A DNA stretch of 64,000 nucleotides from Pseudomonas zanjanensis (GCF_014268745.2 NZ_JABWRB020000001.1:992001-1056000), one strand, 5' to 3'; counted from the first letter of the stretch, positions 9,495 to 19,593 are shown. Notes: a model not told the origin generated them from the sequence alone. Translations and numbers: made by a program.

Positions 9495-12188
9495 TCAGCG
9501 CTTCTCGAGCTTGTCCGGCAGCGGCGCGAACAACGCCTCGATATCGTCGCTCTGCAATTTCCAATCACCGGCCACGCGTCCATCCAGCACGCCAGCGGCG
9601 AGGTCGGATTTTTCCTTTTGCAGCAGCTGGATTTTCTCTTCCACCGTGCCTCGGGCTATCAGCTTGTAGACGAACACCGGTTTTTCCTGGCCGATGCGGT
9701 AGGCACGGTCGGTGGCCTGGTTTTCGGTGGCCGGGTTCCACCACGGGTCGTAGTGAATCACGGTGTCGGCCTCGGTCAGGTTCAGGCCTACACCACCGGC
9801 CTTCAGGCTGATCAAAAAGATCTGACGCTTGCCACTCTGGAATTCCTTGACGGGCGTGCGTCGATCCCGGGTCTGGCCGGTCAGGATGGCGTAGTCGACG
9901 CCGCGTTTCTTCAACTCATCTTCAATCAGCGCCAACATGGACGTGAACTGCGAAAACAGCAGCACCCGTCGCCCTTCTTCAAACAGCTCTTCGAGCATTT
10001 CCATCAGGCTGTCGAGCTTGCCTGAGGTGCTGCCTCGGGCGGGCAGGGTGGCGTCGTTGATCAGGCGCAGGTCGCAGCACACCTGGCGCAGCTTGAGCAG
10101 TGCTTCGAGGATGATGATCTGGCTGCGGGCCACGCCTTTGCGGGTGATCTCGTCGCGGACTTTCTTGTCCATCGCCAGGCGCATGGTTTCGTAGACGTCC
10201 CGCTGGGCGTCGCTGAGTTCGACCCAATGGATGATCTCGGTCTTGGGTGGCAACTCCGTCGCCACTTGTTCCTTGGTCCGGCGCAGCAGGAAAGGTTTTA
10301 TCCGACCGTTGAGGTGCTGCAATCGTACGTCGCTGCCGCGCTTTTCGATCGGTACACGGTAATCGCGGTTGAAACTCTTGACGTCCCCGAGCCAGCCCGG
10401 CAACAGGAAGTGAAACAGCGACCACAATTCGCCCAGGTGATTTTCCAGGGGCGTACCGGACAGGCACAGCCGCTGGCGGGCGTTGAGCTCGCGGGCGGCC
10501 TGGGCGGCTTTGCTGGTGGGATTCTTGATGTACTGGGCTTCATCGAGGATCAGCACGTGAAGTGGCTGCGCTTTCAGGCGCTCGACGTCCTTGGGAAGCA
10601 GGGCATAAGTGGTGAGGATCAGGTCGTAATCCACCAGCCGTTCGAAATGTTTTTTGCGTCCCGCACCGTAAAGCGCCAGGACCTTGAGCTGCGGCGTGAA
10701 GTGGGACGCTTCGTCGAGCCAGTTGGGAATCAGGCTGGTCGGCATCACCACCATGCACGGCCGGTCGAGGCGACCGGCGTGTTTTTCGCTGAGAATGTGC
10801 GCCAGGGTCTGTAGGGTTTTGCCCAGGCCCATGTCGTCCGCGAGGATGCCGCCGACTTCCAGCTGTCGCAGCGACTGCATCCAGCTCAGGCCTTCGAGTT
10901 GATAAGGCCGCAGCGTCGCGTTCAGGCCTTCTGGCGCGGTGGCGGTGTAATCCTTGATGTCCCGCAGGCGTTGGGCCAGGCCGCGAATGTGTTCGCCGCC
11001 CTCCCAAGTCAATGGCATGTCCTGCAGCGGGTTCAGGCGCAAGGCGTCCGCGCTGTTGAGGCGCAGTTTGGTGGTGCCGGGCTCTTGCAGGTAAAACTCG
11101 CCCAGGGTCGCCAGCACCGGTTTCAGCCGGCCATAGGGCAGGGCCACTTGCTGCGGGCCGAACTCCGAGTTCGGGCGGTTGGGCAGGTTGACCAGGATCA
11201 GTTCATCGTCCCGGCGCCGGGCCAGGCGTTCCGGATTGAACAATTCGATGTGCGAGCGCATCAGGTTCAACAGGATCGGCAGCAGGCTCAGGCGTTCGCC
11301 ATTGACGATGATCCCCAGTTCCAGGTCGAACCAGTCCCGCTCCGGCGTTTCCTCGACCGTGGCATACCACTCGTCCACCGCCGTCAGGTCAAAGCCGAAG
11401 TCCTCGTCGATCTGCAACTCCCAGCCCTGGGTGCGTAGTTTCGGCAGGTCGTTGAGGGTGAAGGTCAGCCAGGCGCTGTCGTTGACCATTTCGTACAGTT
11501 CGCCGGCGCTTTCCGGCAGGGCCTTGCTTTGTCGGGTCGCGACTTTGAAGCCGAGGATTCGTAGTTGTTCGCGGTAGGACTGTTCCACATCGGTGTGGCG
11601 TTTTATCCGCAACGTCTGGGTTTCCTGGCGAATCAGCACGTCTGTGTTGCGCTGGCCGCTGACGTATTCATCCAGATAACTGAAGGACAGCGCGGCGCGG
11701 TGCTGGATGTAGCGCTGCATCTTGCCGTTGCGTGGCTCGAAGGCGCTGAACTCGATACTGGCCAGCCATAGGCGCGGCACCGGCTGCACGTTGTCCACCA
11801 GCACTTGTGGCGGGGCCTTGGGGCTGCGGTTGTCCAGCACCGCTTGGAGTTTCTCCAGCAGGAGGGCGTCCTTTTCGGCGGCCGGGTAGGCCAGGGTTTC
11901 CTGGACTTGCAGCAACACGGCCGCGCAGTGCTTGCAGTTGATGCGCACCGGGCAGGAGCACGCGGCTTCGAGCAGAATCAGCGTGCCCTTGGCTGACTCT
12001 TTAAGGCGAATGGTCTGACGGTAGACGCTGCCGCCAGAGCCTTCGCAGCTGGCGATGATGGTGCTGTCGCCGGCCTCGACGATCCTGACGCGGTTTTCCA
12101 GCGCATAACGGCGCCCGCGCTCCAGGCTCTGTTCCTTGAATCGATTGACCCAGGAAGGTGCCAGGGGTTTGCTCAGGGGCGAGGGCAT
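9495..12188 (-). CDS. SWIM zinc-finger SNF2-type DEAD/DEAH helicase (short paralogue)
   Basis: Second Swi2/Snf2 ATPase, 897 residues. The SWIM finger is Cys77-x-Cys79-x5-Cys85-x-His87, Walker A ADDMGLGKT lies near residue 450, the DEAQ box near 550, and ATDRAYRIGQ near the C-terminus. It aligns with the long paralogue from its N-terminal SWIM domain and again through the whole C-terminal two thirds, but lacks about 200 residues of the linker after the SWIM finger. The two genes are convergent, not tandem. It is followed on the same strand direction by no other gene and is preceded by the csiV-like gene. Function is inferred from family only. Confidence 0.88.
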   Translation of the reverse strand: MPSPLSKPLAPSWVNRFKEQSLERGRRYALENRVRIVEAGDSTIIASCEGSGGSVYRQTIRLKESAKGTLILLEAACSCPVRINCKHCAAVLLQVQETLAYPAAEKDALLLEKLQAVLDNRSPKAPPQVLVDNVQPVPRLWLASIEFSAFEPRNGKMQRYIQHRAALSFSYLDEYVSGQRNTDVLIRQETQTLRIKRHTDVEQSYREQLRILGFKVATRQSKALPESAGELYEMVNDSAWLTFTLNDLPKLRTQGWELQIDEDFGFDLTAVDEWYATVEETPERDWFDLELGIIVNGERLSLLPILLNLMRSHIELFNPERLARRRDDELILVNLPNRPNSEFGPQQVALPYGRLKPVLATLGEFYLQEPGTTKLRLNSADALRLNPLQDMPLTWEGGEHIRGLAQRLRDIKDYTATAPEGLNATLRPYQLEGLSWMQSLRQLEVGGILADDMGLGKTLQTLAHILSEKHAGRLDRPCMVVMPTSLIPNWLDEASHFTPQLKVLALYGAGRKKHFERLVDYDLILTTYALLPKDVERLKAQPLHVLILDEAQYIKNPTSKAAQAARELNARQRLCLSGTPLENHLGELWSLFHFLLPGWLGDVKSFNRDYRVPIEKRGSDVRLQHLNGRIKPFLLRRTKEQVATELPPKTEIIHWVELSDAQRDVYETMRLAMDKKVRDEITRKGVARSQIIILEALLKLRQVCCDLRLINDATLPARGSTSGKLDSLMEMLEELFEEGRRVLLFSQFTSMLALIEDELKKRGVDYAILTGQTRDRRTPVKEFQSGKRQIFLISLKAGGVGLNLTEADTVIHYDPWWNPATENQATDRAYRIGQEKPVFVYKLIARGTVEEKIQLLQKEKSDLAAGVLDGRVAGDWKLQSDDIEALFAPLPDKLEKR

Positions 12189-12199
12189 AGGCGCGCCAA

Positions 12200-12766
12200 T
12201 CAGTCCGGAATGACTTCAGGTGCCTGCCGAGGTGCGGGCGCAGTCAGCGAAGTGATCTTGATCAACAGGCCGAGGTGACCGTTATCGAGGAAGTTCAGTT
12301 GGCCATTCTTGGTGTGGCTCTGCTGTTTGAGGCGCTCGCTGGCGGTGACCAGACCATTGGCGTCGATCTGGTTGACCCAGAAATCGGCATCCACGTCGGT
12401 GAAACGCCCCAGTTTCAGTTCCAGGGTGCCCTCGATGGGAAACTGGCCGAACTGTTCAGTACCGTCGCTGATGGCGACTTTTCGGCCCTGTTCGCCGAGG
12501 GTCTGCTGCCAGGCCTTGTGCATCAATACGGTGTATTGGCCGCTGGCGGTGAGTTTCTCGACGACGTTGCCCAAGGCCGGCGTGCGCTGGCTGTCCGCGC
12601 CCAGGCGTTGCGCGCCGGCGTCCCAGTCTTCCGGTGCGGCGCGGCTGACAATCGCCGGCTCGGCGTTCTGGCGTACCAGGATCATTTCAACCTGATACAG
12701 GTCGTCGGCGAACGCCAGGGGAGCGACCAGGGTCAACAACAAGGTCAATGAGCGAAACAGGCGCAT
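12200..12766 (-). CDS. CsiV-family periplasmic protein
   Basis: 188 residues with an N-terminal signal peptide (hydrophobic residues 6-18, cleavage after PLAFA near residue 20). The body matches what I know of the CsiV family (PF10972), described in Vibrio as a periplasmic protein linked to peptidoglycan and envelope stress; features seen are the VEMILVRQ strand after the signal and the LKLGRF and NFLDNGHLGLL strands. It lies just downstream of mfd on the same strand (10-base gap to the mfd stop), so it may be co-transcribed. In P. aeruginosa the mfd neighbour PA3003 is comparable. Role here is inferred. Confidence 0.8.
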   Translation of the reverse strand: MRLFRSLTLLLTLVAPLAFADDLYQVEMILVRQNAEPAIVSRAAPEDWDAGAQRLGADSQRTPALGNVVEKLTASGQYTVLMHKAWQQTLGEQGRKVAISDGTEQFGQFPIEGTLELKLGRFTDVDADFWVNQIDANGLVTASERLKQQSHTKNGQLNFLDNGHLGLLIKITSLTAPAPRQAPEVIPD

Positions 12767-12776
12767 GGGGCGTCCT

Positions 12777-15700
12777 TCAAGCAGTGGTCGGAGTGAGGCG
12801 CTCGAACAGCGCCTCTACGGTATTGAAACGCTCTTCCGCGCGTTCCATGGGCACCATGAATTTGAACATCGTGGCGCCTTCGAACTTGTAGCGTTTGGGC
12901 TGGCCCTGGATCAACTTGATCAGTACCAGTGGGTCGACCGGCGTCTGGGCCTCGAACTCGATCCGGCCGCCATTGGGGCCGCCATCGACTTTCTTGATGC
13001 CCAGTTGCTCGGCCTTGAGCTTGAGCAGCGTGGTGCGCACCAGGTTCTTGGTCGGTTCCGGCAGCAGGCCGAAGCGGTCGATCATCTCCACTTGCAGGTC
13101 CTTGAGGCCTTCCTCGTCGCTGGCCGAGGCGATGCGTTTGTAGAGGATCAGCCGTGCGTGGACGTCCGGCAGGTAGTCTTCCGGGATCAGTGCCGGTACT
13201 CGAAGGTTGATTTCCGGCCCGCCGCCCAGGGGTTGGTCGAGGTTCGGCTGCTCGCCCTTGCGGATCGACTTGACGGCGCGTTCGAGCATCTCCATGTACA
13301 GCGTGAAGCCGACGGCCTGGATCTGGCCGCTCTGGCCGTCGCCGAGCAATTCGCCGGCGCCGCGGATTTCCAGGTCGTTGGTGGCCAGCACGAAACCGGC
13401 GCCGAGGTCCTGGGTGTTGGCGATGGCTTCCAGACGTTTTTCCGCATCCGGGGTAATTTGCTGGCGCGGTGGCGTCAACAGGTAGGCATAGGCCTGGTGG
13501 TGGCTACGACCGACCCGGCCGCGCAACTGGTGCAGTTGGGCCAGGCCGAATTTGTCGGCGCGCTCGATAATGATGGTGTTGGCGCTCGGCACGTCGATGC
13601 CGGTCTCGATGATGGTCGAGGCGATCAGCACGTTGAAGCGCTTGTGGTAGAAGTCGCTCATCACCTGTTCGAGTTCACGCTCGCGCATCTGTCCGTGGCC
13701 GATGCCGATGCGCGCTTCCGGCACCAGCTCGGCCAGGTCGGCGGCACATTTCTCGATGGTCTTCACGTCATTGTGCAGGTAATAGACCTGGCCGCCGCGC
13801 AGCAGCTCACGCAGCAGGGCTTCCTTGACCGTGCTTTTGTTCTGCTCCATGACAAAGGTGCGCACCGACAGGCGCCGGGCCGGCGGCGTGGCGATGATCG
13901 ACAGGTCGCGCATGCCCGACACCGCCATGTTCAACGTACGCGGGATCGGCGTGGCGGTCAGGGTCAGGATGTCGACCTCGCTGCGCAGGGCCTTGAGCTG
14001 TTCCTTCTGGCGCACGCCAAAACGGTGCTCTTCGTCGATGATCACCAGCCCCAGGTTCTTGATCTTCACGTCGTCCTGCAGCAGCTTGTGCGTGCCGATG
14101 ACGATGTCGATCTTGCCCTCGGCCAGGTCGGCCACGGCGGCGTTCACTTCCTTGGTGGATTTGAAGCGACTCATCACTTCCACGGTCACTGGCCAGTCGG
14201 CGAAGCGGTCGCGGAAACTGTTGTAGTGCTGCTGGGCAAGCAGGGTGGTCGGGACCAGGATCGCCACCTGCTTGCCGCCATGCACGGCAATGAACGCGGC
14301 GCGCATCGCCACTTCGGTCTTGCCGAAGCCCACGTCGCCACACACCAGTCGGTCCATGGGCTTGGGGGCGAGCATGTCGGCGCGCACGGCTTCGATGGTG
14401 GTCTGTTGGTCGACGGTTTCTTCGAAGGGGAAGCCGGCACTGAAGGTTTCGTAGTCGGCTTTCGGATCGGCGAAGGCGTAGCCCTCGCGAGCCGCGCGAC
14501 GGGCGTAGATGTCCAGCAGTTCGGCAGCCACGTCGCGCACCTGTTCGGCGGCCTTGCGCTTGGCTTTCTGCCAGGTTTCCGAGCCCAGGCGATGCAGCGG
14601 GGCCAGGGCGTCGTCGCTGCCGGTGTAGCGAGCGATCAGGTGCAGGTTCGCTACCGGCACGTAGAGCTTGGCGCCCTCGGCGTATTCCAGGGTCAGGAAC
14701 TCGGCGGCCTGGTTGTCGATTTCCAGTGTCGCCAGGCCCAGGTAGCGACCCACGCCGTGATCGATGTGTACCACGGGCGCGCCTTCACGCAGCTCGGTGA
14801 GGTTCTTGATGACGGCGTCGTTGGCGGCGTCGGCACGTTTCTCGCGACGGCGGCGCTGCATGACCCGCTGGCCGAACAACGGACTTTCGGCCACCAGCGC
14901 CAAGGCTGGCTCATCCAGGACCAGGCCGTCGTTCAGCGGCGCGATGGTGATCGCCAGGCGATCCTTGCCGGCAACGAAGTCCGGCCAGCTGTCGACAGTC
15001 TTCGGTCGCAGCTTCAAACGTTCGAGCAGTTCCAGCAGCACTTCGCGACGTCCCGCGGATTCGGCGGTGAACAGTACGCGGCCGGGGAATGCATCGAGGA
15101 AACCCGCCAGCGCCGCCAGCGGTTGCGTGGCCTTGGCTTCGATGGCCAGGTCCGGCAATGCCTTGGCCGGGAAGCGTTCACGACCGACGCCGGTTTCCAC
15201 GTCCTGCTGGCTCGCCACCACGCGCGGCCAACTCTTGAGACGGGCAAAGCAATCTTCCACCGGCAGGAACAGCTCGGCTGGCGGCAATAGAGGCCGGGAC
15301 GGATCGACGCGACGCTCTTCGTAGCGGTTGCGCACATCGTTCCAGAAATTTTCCGCCGCTTGCTCGATGCCCGGCAGGGAAAACACCTGGGTGTCCTGGG
15401 GCAAGTAATCGAACAGGGTGGAGGTTTCTTCGAAAAACAGCGGCAGGTAGTACTCGATACCGGCGGGCGTGATCCCGCTGCTCAGGTCCTGGAAGATCGG
15501 GCAACGCCGGAAATCCACATCGAAGCGTTCGCGAAAGCGCGCCTTGAAGCGGGTCACGGCGTCTTTCTGCAACGGGAATTCCTTGGCGGGCAACAGGCGG
15601 ATCGACTGCACTTTGTCGATGGAGCGCTGGTTTTCCGGGTCGAAGGTGCGCAGCGTCTCGATTTCGTCATCGAACAGGTCGATGCGATACGGCAGTTTGC

Positions 15701-16226
15701 TGCCCATCGGGAACAGGTCGATCAAGGCGCCACGCACCGCGAACTCGCCGTGCTCATACACCGTGTCGACGCACCGATAGCCACTGGCCTCGAGGCGGGT
15801 GCGCATTTGCTCGACGTCGAGCTTCTGGCCGATGTCCAGCACCAGGCTGCTGCCGAGCAAAAATTGGGTCGGGGCCAGGCGATGTAGGGCTGTGGTGATC
15901 GGCACTACCAAAACGCCATGACTGAGCTCCGGCAGCCGATAAAGGCTGGCGATTCGCTGGGAAATGATGTCCTGGTGCGGCGAAAACAGATCGTAGGGCA
16001 GGGTTTCCCAGTCCGGAAAATGCAAGACCGGCAAATCCGGCGCGAAGAAACTCAGCTCCTGTTCCAGCCGTTCGGCGCTTTGGCTGTCGGCGGTCAGTAG
16101 CAGGGTGAAACGCTTTGCAGCGCTGGCAGCCTCGGCGATGGCCAGGCTCAGGGCGGCACCGGGCAGGTTGCCCCAGTGCTGTTTACCTGCCGCGGCAGGG
16201 AGAAGCGGAAGACGCAGAACGGGCAC
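12777..16226 (-). CDS. mfd: transcription-repair coupling factor Mfd
   Basis: DNA translocase that removes RNA polymerase stalled at lesions and recruits UvrA. The 1149-residue product is the normal length. The open frame continues 500 codons further upstream across the divergent gap gene, so the start must be chosen: GTG at 16226 gives (M)PVLRLPLLP, the usual Pseudomonas Mfd N-terminus, with ggag about 10 bases upstream. Recognisable are the UvrB-like N-terminal module, the RNA polymerase interaction region near HIDHGVGRY, Walker A CGDVGFGKTEVA, the DEEHRFG box and the LHQLRGRVGR and TRG segments. It is divergent from gap with a 168-base gap. Confidence 0.96.
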   Translation of the reverse strand: MPVLRLPLLPAAAGKQHWGNLPGAALSLAIAEAASAAKRFTLLLTADSQSAERLEQELSFFAPDLPVLHFPDWETLPYDLFSPHQDIISQRIASLYRLPELSHGVLVVPITTALHRLAPTQFLLGSSLVLDIGQKLDVEQMRTRLEASGYRCVDTVYEHGEFAVRGALIDLFPMGSKLPYRIDLFDDEIETLRTFDPENQRSIDKVQSIRLLPAKEFPLQKDAVTRFKARFRERFDVDFRRCPIFQDLSSGITPAGIEYYLPLFFEETSTLFDYLPQDTQVFSLPGIEQAAENFWNDVRNRYEERRVDPSRPLLPPAELFLPVEDCFARLKSWPRVVASQQDVETGVGRERFPAKALPDLAIEAKATQPLAALAGFLDAFPGRVLFTAESAGRREVLLELLERLKLRPKTVDSWPDFVAGKDRLAITIAPLNDGLVLDEPALALVAESPLFGQRVMQRRRREKRADAANDAVIKNLTELREGAPVVHIDHGVGRYLGLATLEIDNQAAEFLTLEYAEGAKLYVPVANLHLIARYTGSDDALAPLHRLGSETWQKAKRKAAEQVRDVAAELLDIYARRAAREGYAFADPKADYETFSAGFPFEETVDQQTTIEAVRADMLAPKPMDRLVCGDVGFGKTEVAMRAAFIAVHGGKQVAILVPTTLLAQQHYNSFRDRFADWPVTVEVMSRFKSTKEVNAAVADLAEGKIDIVIGTHKLLQDDVKIKNLGLVIIDEEHRFGVRQKEQLKALRSEVDILTLTATPIPRTLNMAVSGMRDLSIIATPPARRLSVRTFVMEQNKSTVKEALLRELLRGGQVYYLHNDVKTIEKCAADLAELVPEARIGIGHGQMRERELEQVMSDFYHKRFNVLIASTIIETGIDVPSANTIIIERADKFGLAQLHQLRGRVGRSHHQAYAYLLTPPRQQITPDAEKRLEAIANTQDLGAGFVLATNDLEIRGAGELLGDGQSGQIQAVGFTLYMEMLERAVKSIRKGEQPNLDQPLGGGPEINLRVPALIPEDYLPDVHARLILYKRIASASDEEGLKDLQVEMIDRFGLLPEPTKNLVRTTLLKLKAEQLGIKKVDGGPNGGRIEFEAQTPVDPLVLIKLIQGQPKRYKFEGATMFKFMVPMERAEERFNTVEALFERLTPTTA

Positions 16227-16394
16227 GGAAGATTGAGCTCCAGCATTGCGACAAAGTCGACAATTGTAGCGGGGGAAGGGGGCTGCTGTCAGTCGCAGAC
16301 TACCCAGGCAGGCAGGAAAACCACGGCGCGACGGGCGCGCATTGCTCCGCAGAGGACTCGGCGGCATAATGTAGCCCCTTTTTTCAGCCCCTAC

Positions 16395-17858
16395 ATGTGG
16401 AAGGTTACCGTGACTCAGAAGCCCGACCAGTGTCTTGGTGAATGGATTGATCGTGAAGCGCTCGCCGAAGCGATGATCCCTCTCATCGGTCAGCTCTACC
16501 GCAATAACAACGTGGTGAGCTCGATCTATGGCCGCAGCCTGATCAACCAGTCTGTCATCGCGATCCTCAAAGCCCACCGCTTTGCGCGCCACCGTTCTTC
16601 CGACGACAGCGAACTCTCCGTCCACGAAACATTCCCTCTGCTCAAGGCCATGAGCGAGCTCAAGCTCGGCGCGGCTTCGGTGGACCTGGGCAAGTTGGCG
16701 TTCAAATTCCGCAACGAAGGCAATGGCCGTAGCGCCGAGCAATTCGTACGTGAAGAGATGGCTGATGTGGTTGGCCAGCAGAACGTTTCGGCTCGCAAAG
16801 GCACTGACGTGGTCCTGTACGGCTTCGGTCGTATCGGCCGTCTGCTGGCGCGCATCCTGATCGAAAAAACCGGTGGTGGCGACGGCCTGCGCCTGCGGGC
16901 CATCGTGGTGCGCAAGGGCGCCGAGAACGACCTGACCAAGCGCGCCAGCCTGCTGCGTCGCGATTCGGTCCATGGTTCGTTCAACGGCACCATCACCATC
17001 GACGAAGAAAACAACACCATCACCGCCAACGGTAACCTGATCCAGGTGATCTACGCGAAGAACCCGACCGAGGTGGATTACACCCAGTACGGCATCAAGG
17101 ACGCACTGCTGGTGGACAACACCGGTGTATGGCGTGACGCCGACGGCCTGGGCCAGCACCTGGCCTGCCCGGGTGTCGACCGCGTTGTCCTGACCGCGCC
17201 TGGCAAGGGCAAGCTGAAGAACATCGTTCACGGCATCAACCATGGCGAAATCACCGCCGACGACAAGATCGTCTCCGCCGCCTCTTGCACCACCAACGCC
17301 ATCGTGCCGGTGCTCAAGGCCGTGAACGACAAGTTCGGTATCGTCAACGGTCACGTCGAAACGGTTCACTCGTACACCAACGACCAGAACCTGATCGACA
17401 ACTTCCACAAGGGCGATCGCCGTGGCCGCAGCGCCGCGCTGAACATGGTCATCACCGAGACCGGTGCCGCCACCGCCGCCGCCAAGGCCCTGCCTGAACT
17501 GGCCGGCAAGCTGACCGGCAACGCGATCCGCGTACCGACGCCGAACGTGTCGATGGCCATTCTCAACCTGAACCTTGAGAAAGCCGCTACCCGTGAAGAG
17601 ATGAACGAGTACCTGCGCTACATGGCGCTGCACTCCGACCTGCATAAGCAGATCGACTTCGTCAATTCCCAGGAAGTGGTGTCCACCGACTTCGTGGGCT
17701 CGCGCCACGCCGGTGTGGTGGATGCTGAAGCCACCATCAGCCAAGATAACCGCGTGGTGTTGTACGTCTGGTACGACAACGAATTCGGTTACAGCTGCCA
17801 GGTGGTTCGCGTGATGGAAGACATGGCCGGGGTAAACCCGCCAGCGTTCCCGCGCTAA
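16395..17858 (+). CDS. gap: glyceraldehyde-3-phosphate dehydrogenase, N-terminally extended
   Basis: Oxidises glyceraldehyde 3-phosphate to 1,3-bisphosphoglycerate with NAD(P). The 487-residue form is about 150 residues longer than classical GAPDH: residues 1-135 are an extra helical domain, then the nucleotide-binding motif YGFGRIGRL (near 142-150), and the catalytic Cys298 in SAASCTTNA. The upstream frame is longer but runs over mfd. ATG 16395 has no ribosome site; GTG 16410 follows ggaagg at ideal spacing and gives MTQKPDQ, so the true start may be 16410. A terminator follows directly. This corresponds to P. aeruginosa PA3001. Confidence 0.93.
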   Translation: MWKVTVTQKPDQCLGEWIDREALAEAMIPLIGQLYRNNNVVSSIYGRSLINQSVIAILKAHRFARHRSSDDSELSVHETFPLLKAMSELKLGAASVDLGKLAFKFRNEGNGRSAEQFVREEMADVVGQQNVSARKGTDVVLYGFGRIGRLLARILIEKTGGGDGLRLRAIVVRKGAENDLTKRASLLRRDSVHGSFNGTITIDEENNTITANGNLIQVIYAKNPTEVDYTQYGIKDALLVDNTGVWRDADGLGQHLACPGVDRVVLTAPGKGKLKNIVHGINHGEITADDKIVSAASCTTNAIVPVLKAVNDKFGIVNGHVETVHSYTNDQNLIDNFHKGDRRGRSAALNMVITETGAATAAAKALPELAGKLTGNAIRVPTPNVSMAILNLNLEKAATREEMNEYLRYMALHSDLHKQIDFVNSQEVVSTDFVGSRHAGVVDAEATISQDNRVVLYVWYDNEFGYSCQVVRVMEDMAGVNPPAFPR

Positions 17859-17874
17859 GCGTTAGCCGCTTGTG

Positions 17875-17903
17875 AAAACGCCCCGACTTGTCGGGGCGTT
17901 TTT
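17875..17903 (+). terminator. rho-independent terminator of gap
   Basis: aaaacgccccgacttgtcgg followed by ggcgttttt: a perfect GC stem with a short loop and T-run, 17 bases after the gap stop codon. Confidence 0.92.
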
Positions 17904-17937
17904 GTATCTGGAGGTTTTGTGTTGGCTGGGCCGGCCT

Positions 17938-18005
17938 CTTCGCGAGCAAGCCCGCTCCCACAGGATGTACGCGGACAAACTGTGGGAGCGGGCTTGCTCG
18001 CGAAG
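17938..18005. repeat. REPIN (inverted REP pair)
   Basis: cttcgcgagcaagcccgctc and its exact reverse complement at the other end, 16 bases apart, forming a long hairpin between the convergent gap and MFS genes. Confidence 0.88.
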
Positions 18006-18013
18006 GCGATCTG

Positions 18014-19312
18014 TCAGGCGCCGCCCACTACGGAAGCCTGCGCCGTGCGCAGTTCATGCCGATTACCCTTGAACAGCACCAGGGTGGCAATCAGCCCCAG
18101 CACTGCTGCCCCGGTGAGCCATATGCCCGGTGCCGCCTTGTTGTCGAGCACATGGATCAGGTAGGTACAGGCTGCCGGGGTAAACCCACCGAACGTTGCC
18201 GTCGCCAGGCTGTAGGCCAGGGAGAACCCGGTGGTGCGCACCTCGACCGGCATGATTTCCGTCAAGGCGACGACCATTGCACCGTTGTAGGATCCATACA
18301 GGAACGACAGCCACAGCTCGACGATCAACAAATGGCTGAAACTGGGGTTCGCCACCAGCCAGGACAGGGCCGGATAAGCGGTCAGGATCGCCAGGACAGT
18401 CGCACCGAGCAGCAGGGGTTTGCGTCCGATCTTGTCGGAAAACGCCCCCATCACTGGCAGCCAGAAAAAATTCGACAAGCCGATGCACACCGTGACCAGC
18501 AGCGCGTCCAGGTCCGACAGGTTCAACTCGGCCTTGCCGAAAGTCGGTGTGTAAGCCGTGATCAGGTAGAACGATACGGTGGTCATCACCACCAGCGCCA
18601 TGCCGGCCAGGACGATGCCGAAGTTCTGACCGATTGAGCGGACAATTTCCGACAGGCTGGGACGGTGTTTTCTCGCTTGGAACTCAGGTGTTTCTTCCAG
18701 CGAACGACGGATCATGAAGATCGCCGGGACAATCATACAACCCACCAGGAACGGTACGCGCCAGCCCCAATCCCCCATTTCCTGGGGGCTCAGCCAGTGA
18801 TTGAGGCCAACCCCCAGCAGACCGGCAAACACCACGGCGGCCTGTTGGCTGGCCGATTGCCAACTGACAAAGAAGCCCTTGCGCCCCGGCGTGGAGATCT
18901 CCGCCAGGTAAACCGACACGCCACCCAATTCCACACCAGCGGAGAAACCTTGCAGCAAGCGGCCGAGCAGCACCAGCAAGGGCGCCGCCACGCCGAGGAC
19001 GGCATAGCCCGGCACGCAGGCGATCAGTATGGTGCCCATGGCCATCAGCACCAGGGTGATGATCAAGCCTTTGCGACGGCCGTGGCGGTCGATGTAGGCA
19101 CCGAGAAAAATCGCCCCCAGGGGGCGCATCAGGAACCCGGCACCGAACGTGGCCAGGGACAGCATCAGCGAGGCAAACGCACTGTCGGCGGGGAAGAACG
19201 TCTTGGCGATGGCCGTGGCGTAGAAGCCATAGACCATGAAGTCGAACATCTCCAGGAAGTTGCCGCTGACAACGCGAAAAATCGCCTTGCCGTTGCTCGT
19301 ATTGGAAGGCAT
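18014..19312 (-). CDS. MHS-family citrate/tricarballylate-type proton symporter
   Basis: A 432-residue inner-membrane transporter of the metabolite:H+ symporter branch of the MFS with about 12 membrane segments. Family marks: [10 protein letters not shown] in TM1, the loop motif [12 protein letters not shown], and [14 protein letters not shown] in TM4. These stretches resemble the citrate carriers CitA/CitH and TcuC, so citrate or tricarballylate is the likely substrate, but specificity cannot be read from sequence. The gene is convergent with gap. In P. aeruginosa the nqr operon lies in this interval, so this gene occupies a different accessory slot. Confidence 0.85.
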   Translation of the reverse strand: MPSNTSNGKAIFRVVSGNFLEMFDFMVYGFYATAIAKTFFPADSAFASLMLSLATFGAGFLMRPLGAIFLGAYIDRHGRRKGLIITLVLMAMGTILIACVPGYAVLGVAAPLLVLLGRLLQGFSAGVELGGVSVYLAEISTPGRKGFFVSWQSASQQAAVVFAGLLGVGLNHWLSPQEMGDWGWRVPFLVGCMIVPAIFMIRRSLEETPEFQARKHRPSLSEIVRSIGQNFGIVLAGMALVVMTTVSFYLITAYTPTFGKAELNLSDLDALLVTVCIGLSNFFWLPVMGAFSDKIGRKPLLLGATVLAILTAYPALSWLVANPSFSHLLIVELWLSFLYGSYNGAMVVALTEIMPVEVRTTGFSLAYSLATATFGGFTPAACTYLIHVLDNKAAPGIWLTGAAVLGLIATLVLFKGNRHELRTAQASVVGGA

Positions 19313-19380
19313 GGGTTGGTACTCACTCTGGTAAATCTTGTATGGAAGCGGTGCACCCCCTGTGGGAAGTCTTGTGAAGA

Positions 19381-19534
19381 CCTGTGGGAGCCAATGGAGC
19401 CCTGTGGTAGCAAAGCTTGCTCGCGATGCAGACGATACGGTTCAACTGCAAGACCGCGTCATCGTTCATCGCGAGCAAGCTTTGCTCCCACAGGCTTCAA
19501 CAGGTTCCCACAGGGCTCCATTGGCTCCCACAGG
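19381..19534. repeat. REPIN nested inside a 27-bp perfect inverted repeat
   Basis: The 27 bases at 19381-19407 (starting cctgtgggagccaatggagc) are an exact reverse complement of 19508-19534. Between them lie two REP units in opposite orientation. The whole element sits between the divergent MFS and apbE genes. Confidence 0.85.
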
Positions 19535-19593
19535 GTTTTTTGCACGCGCTGGCGTTCATAATGGCCGGCGCGGTTTTGAGGGGAGATGAAGAT

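Noticed and set aside
12765..15290. 841-codon open frame on the plus strand
   Set aside because: It lies entirely antisense to mfd, with His/Gln/Arg-rich composition typical of a shadow frame in high-GC DNA.
16227..17744. 500-codon upstream extension of the mfd frame
   Set aside because: It overlaps gap antisense and the intergenic region; the GTG at 16226 with its ribosome site gives the known Mfd start.
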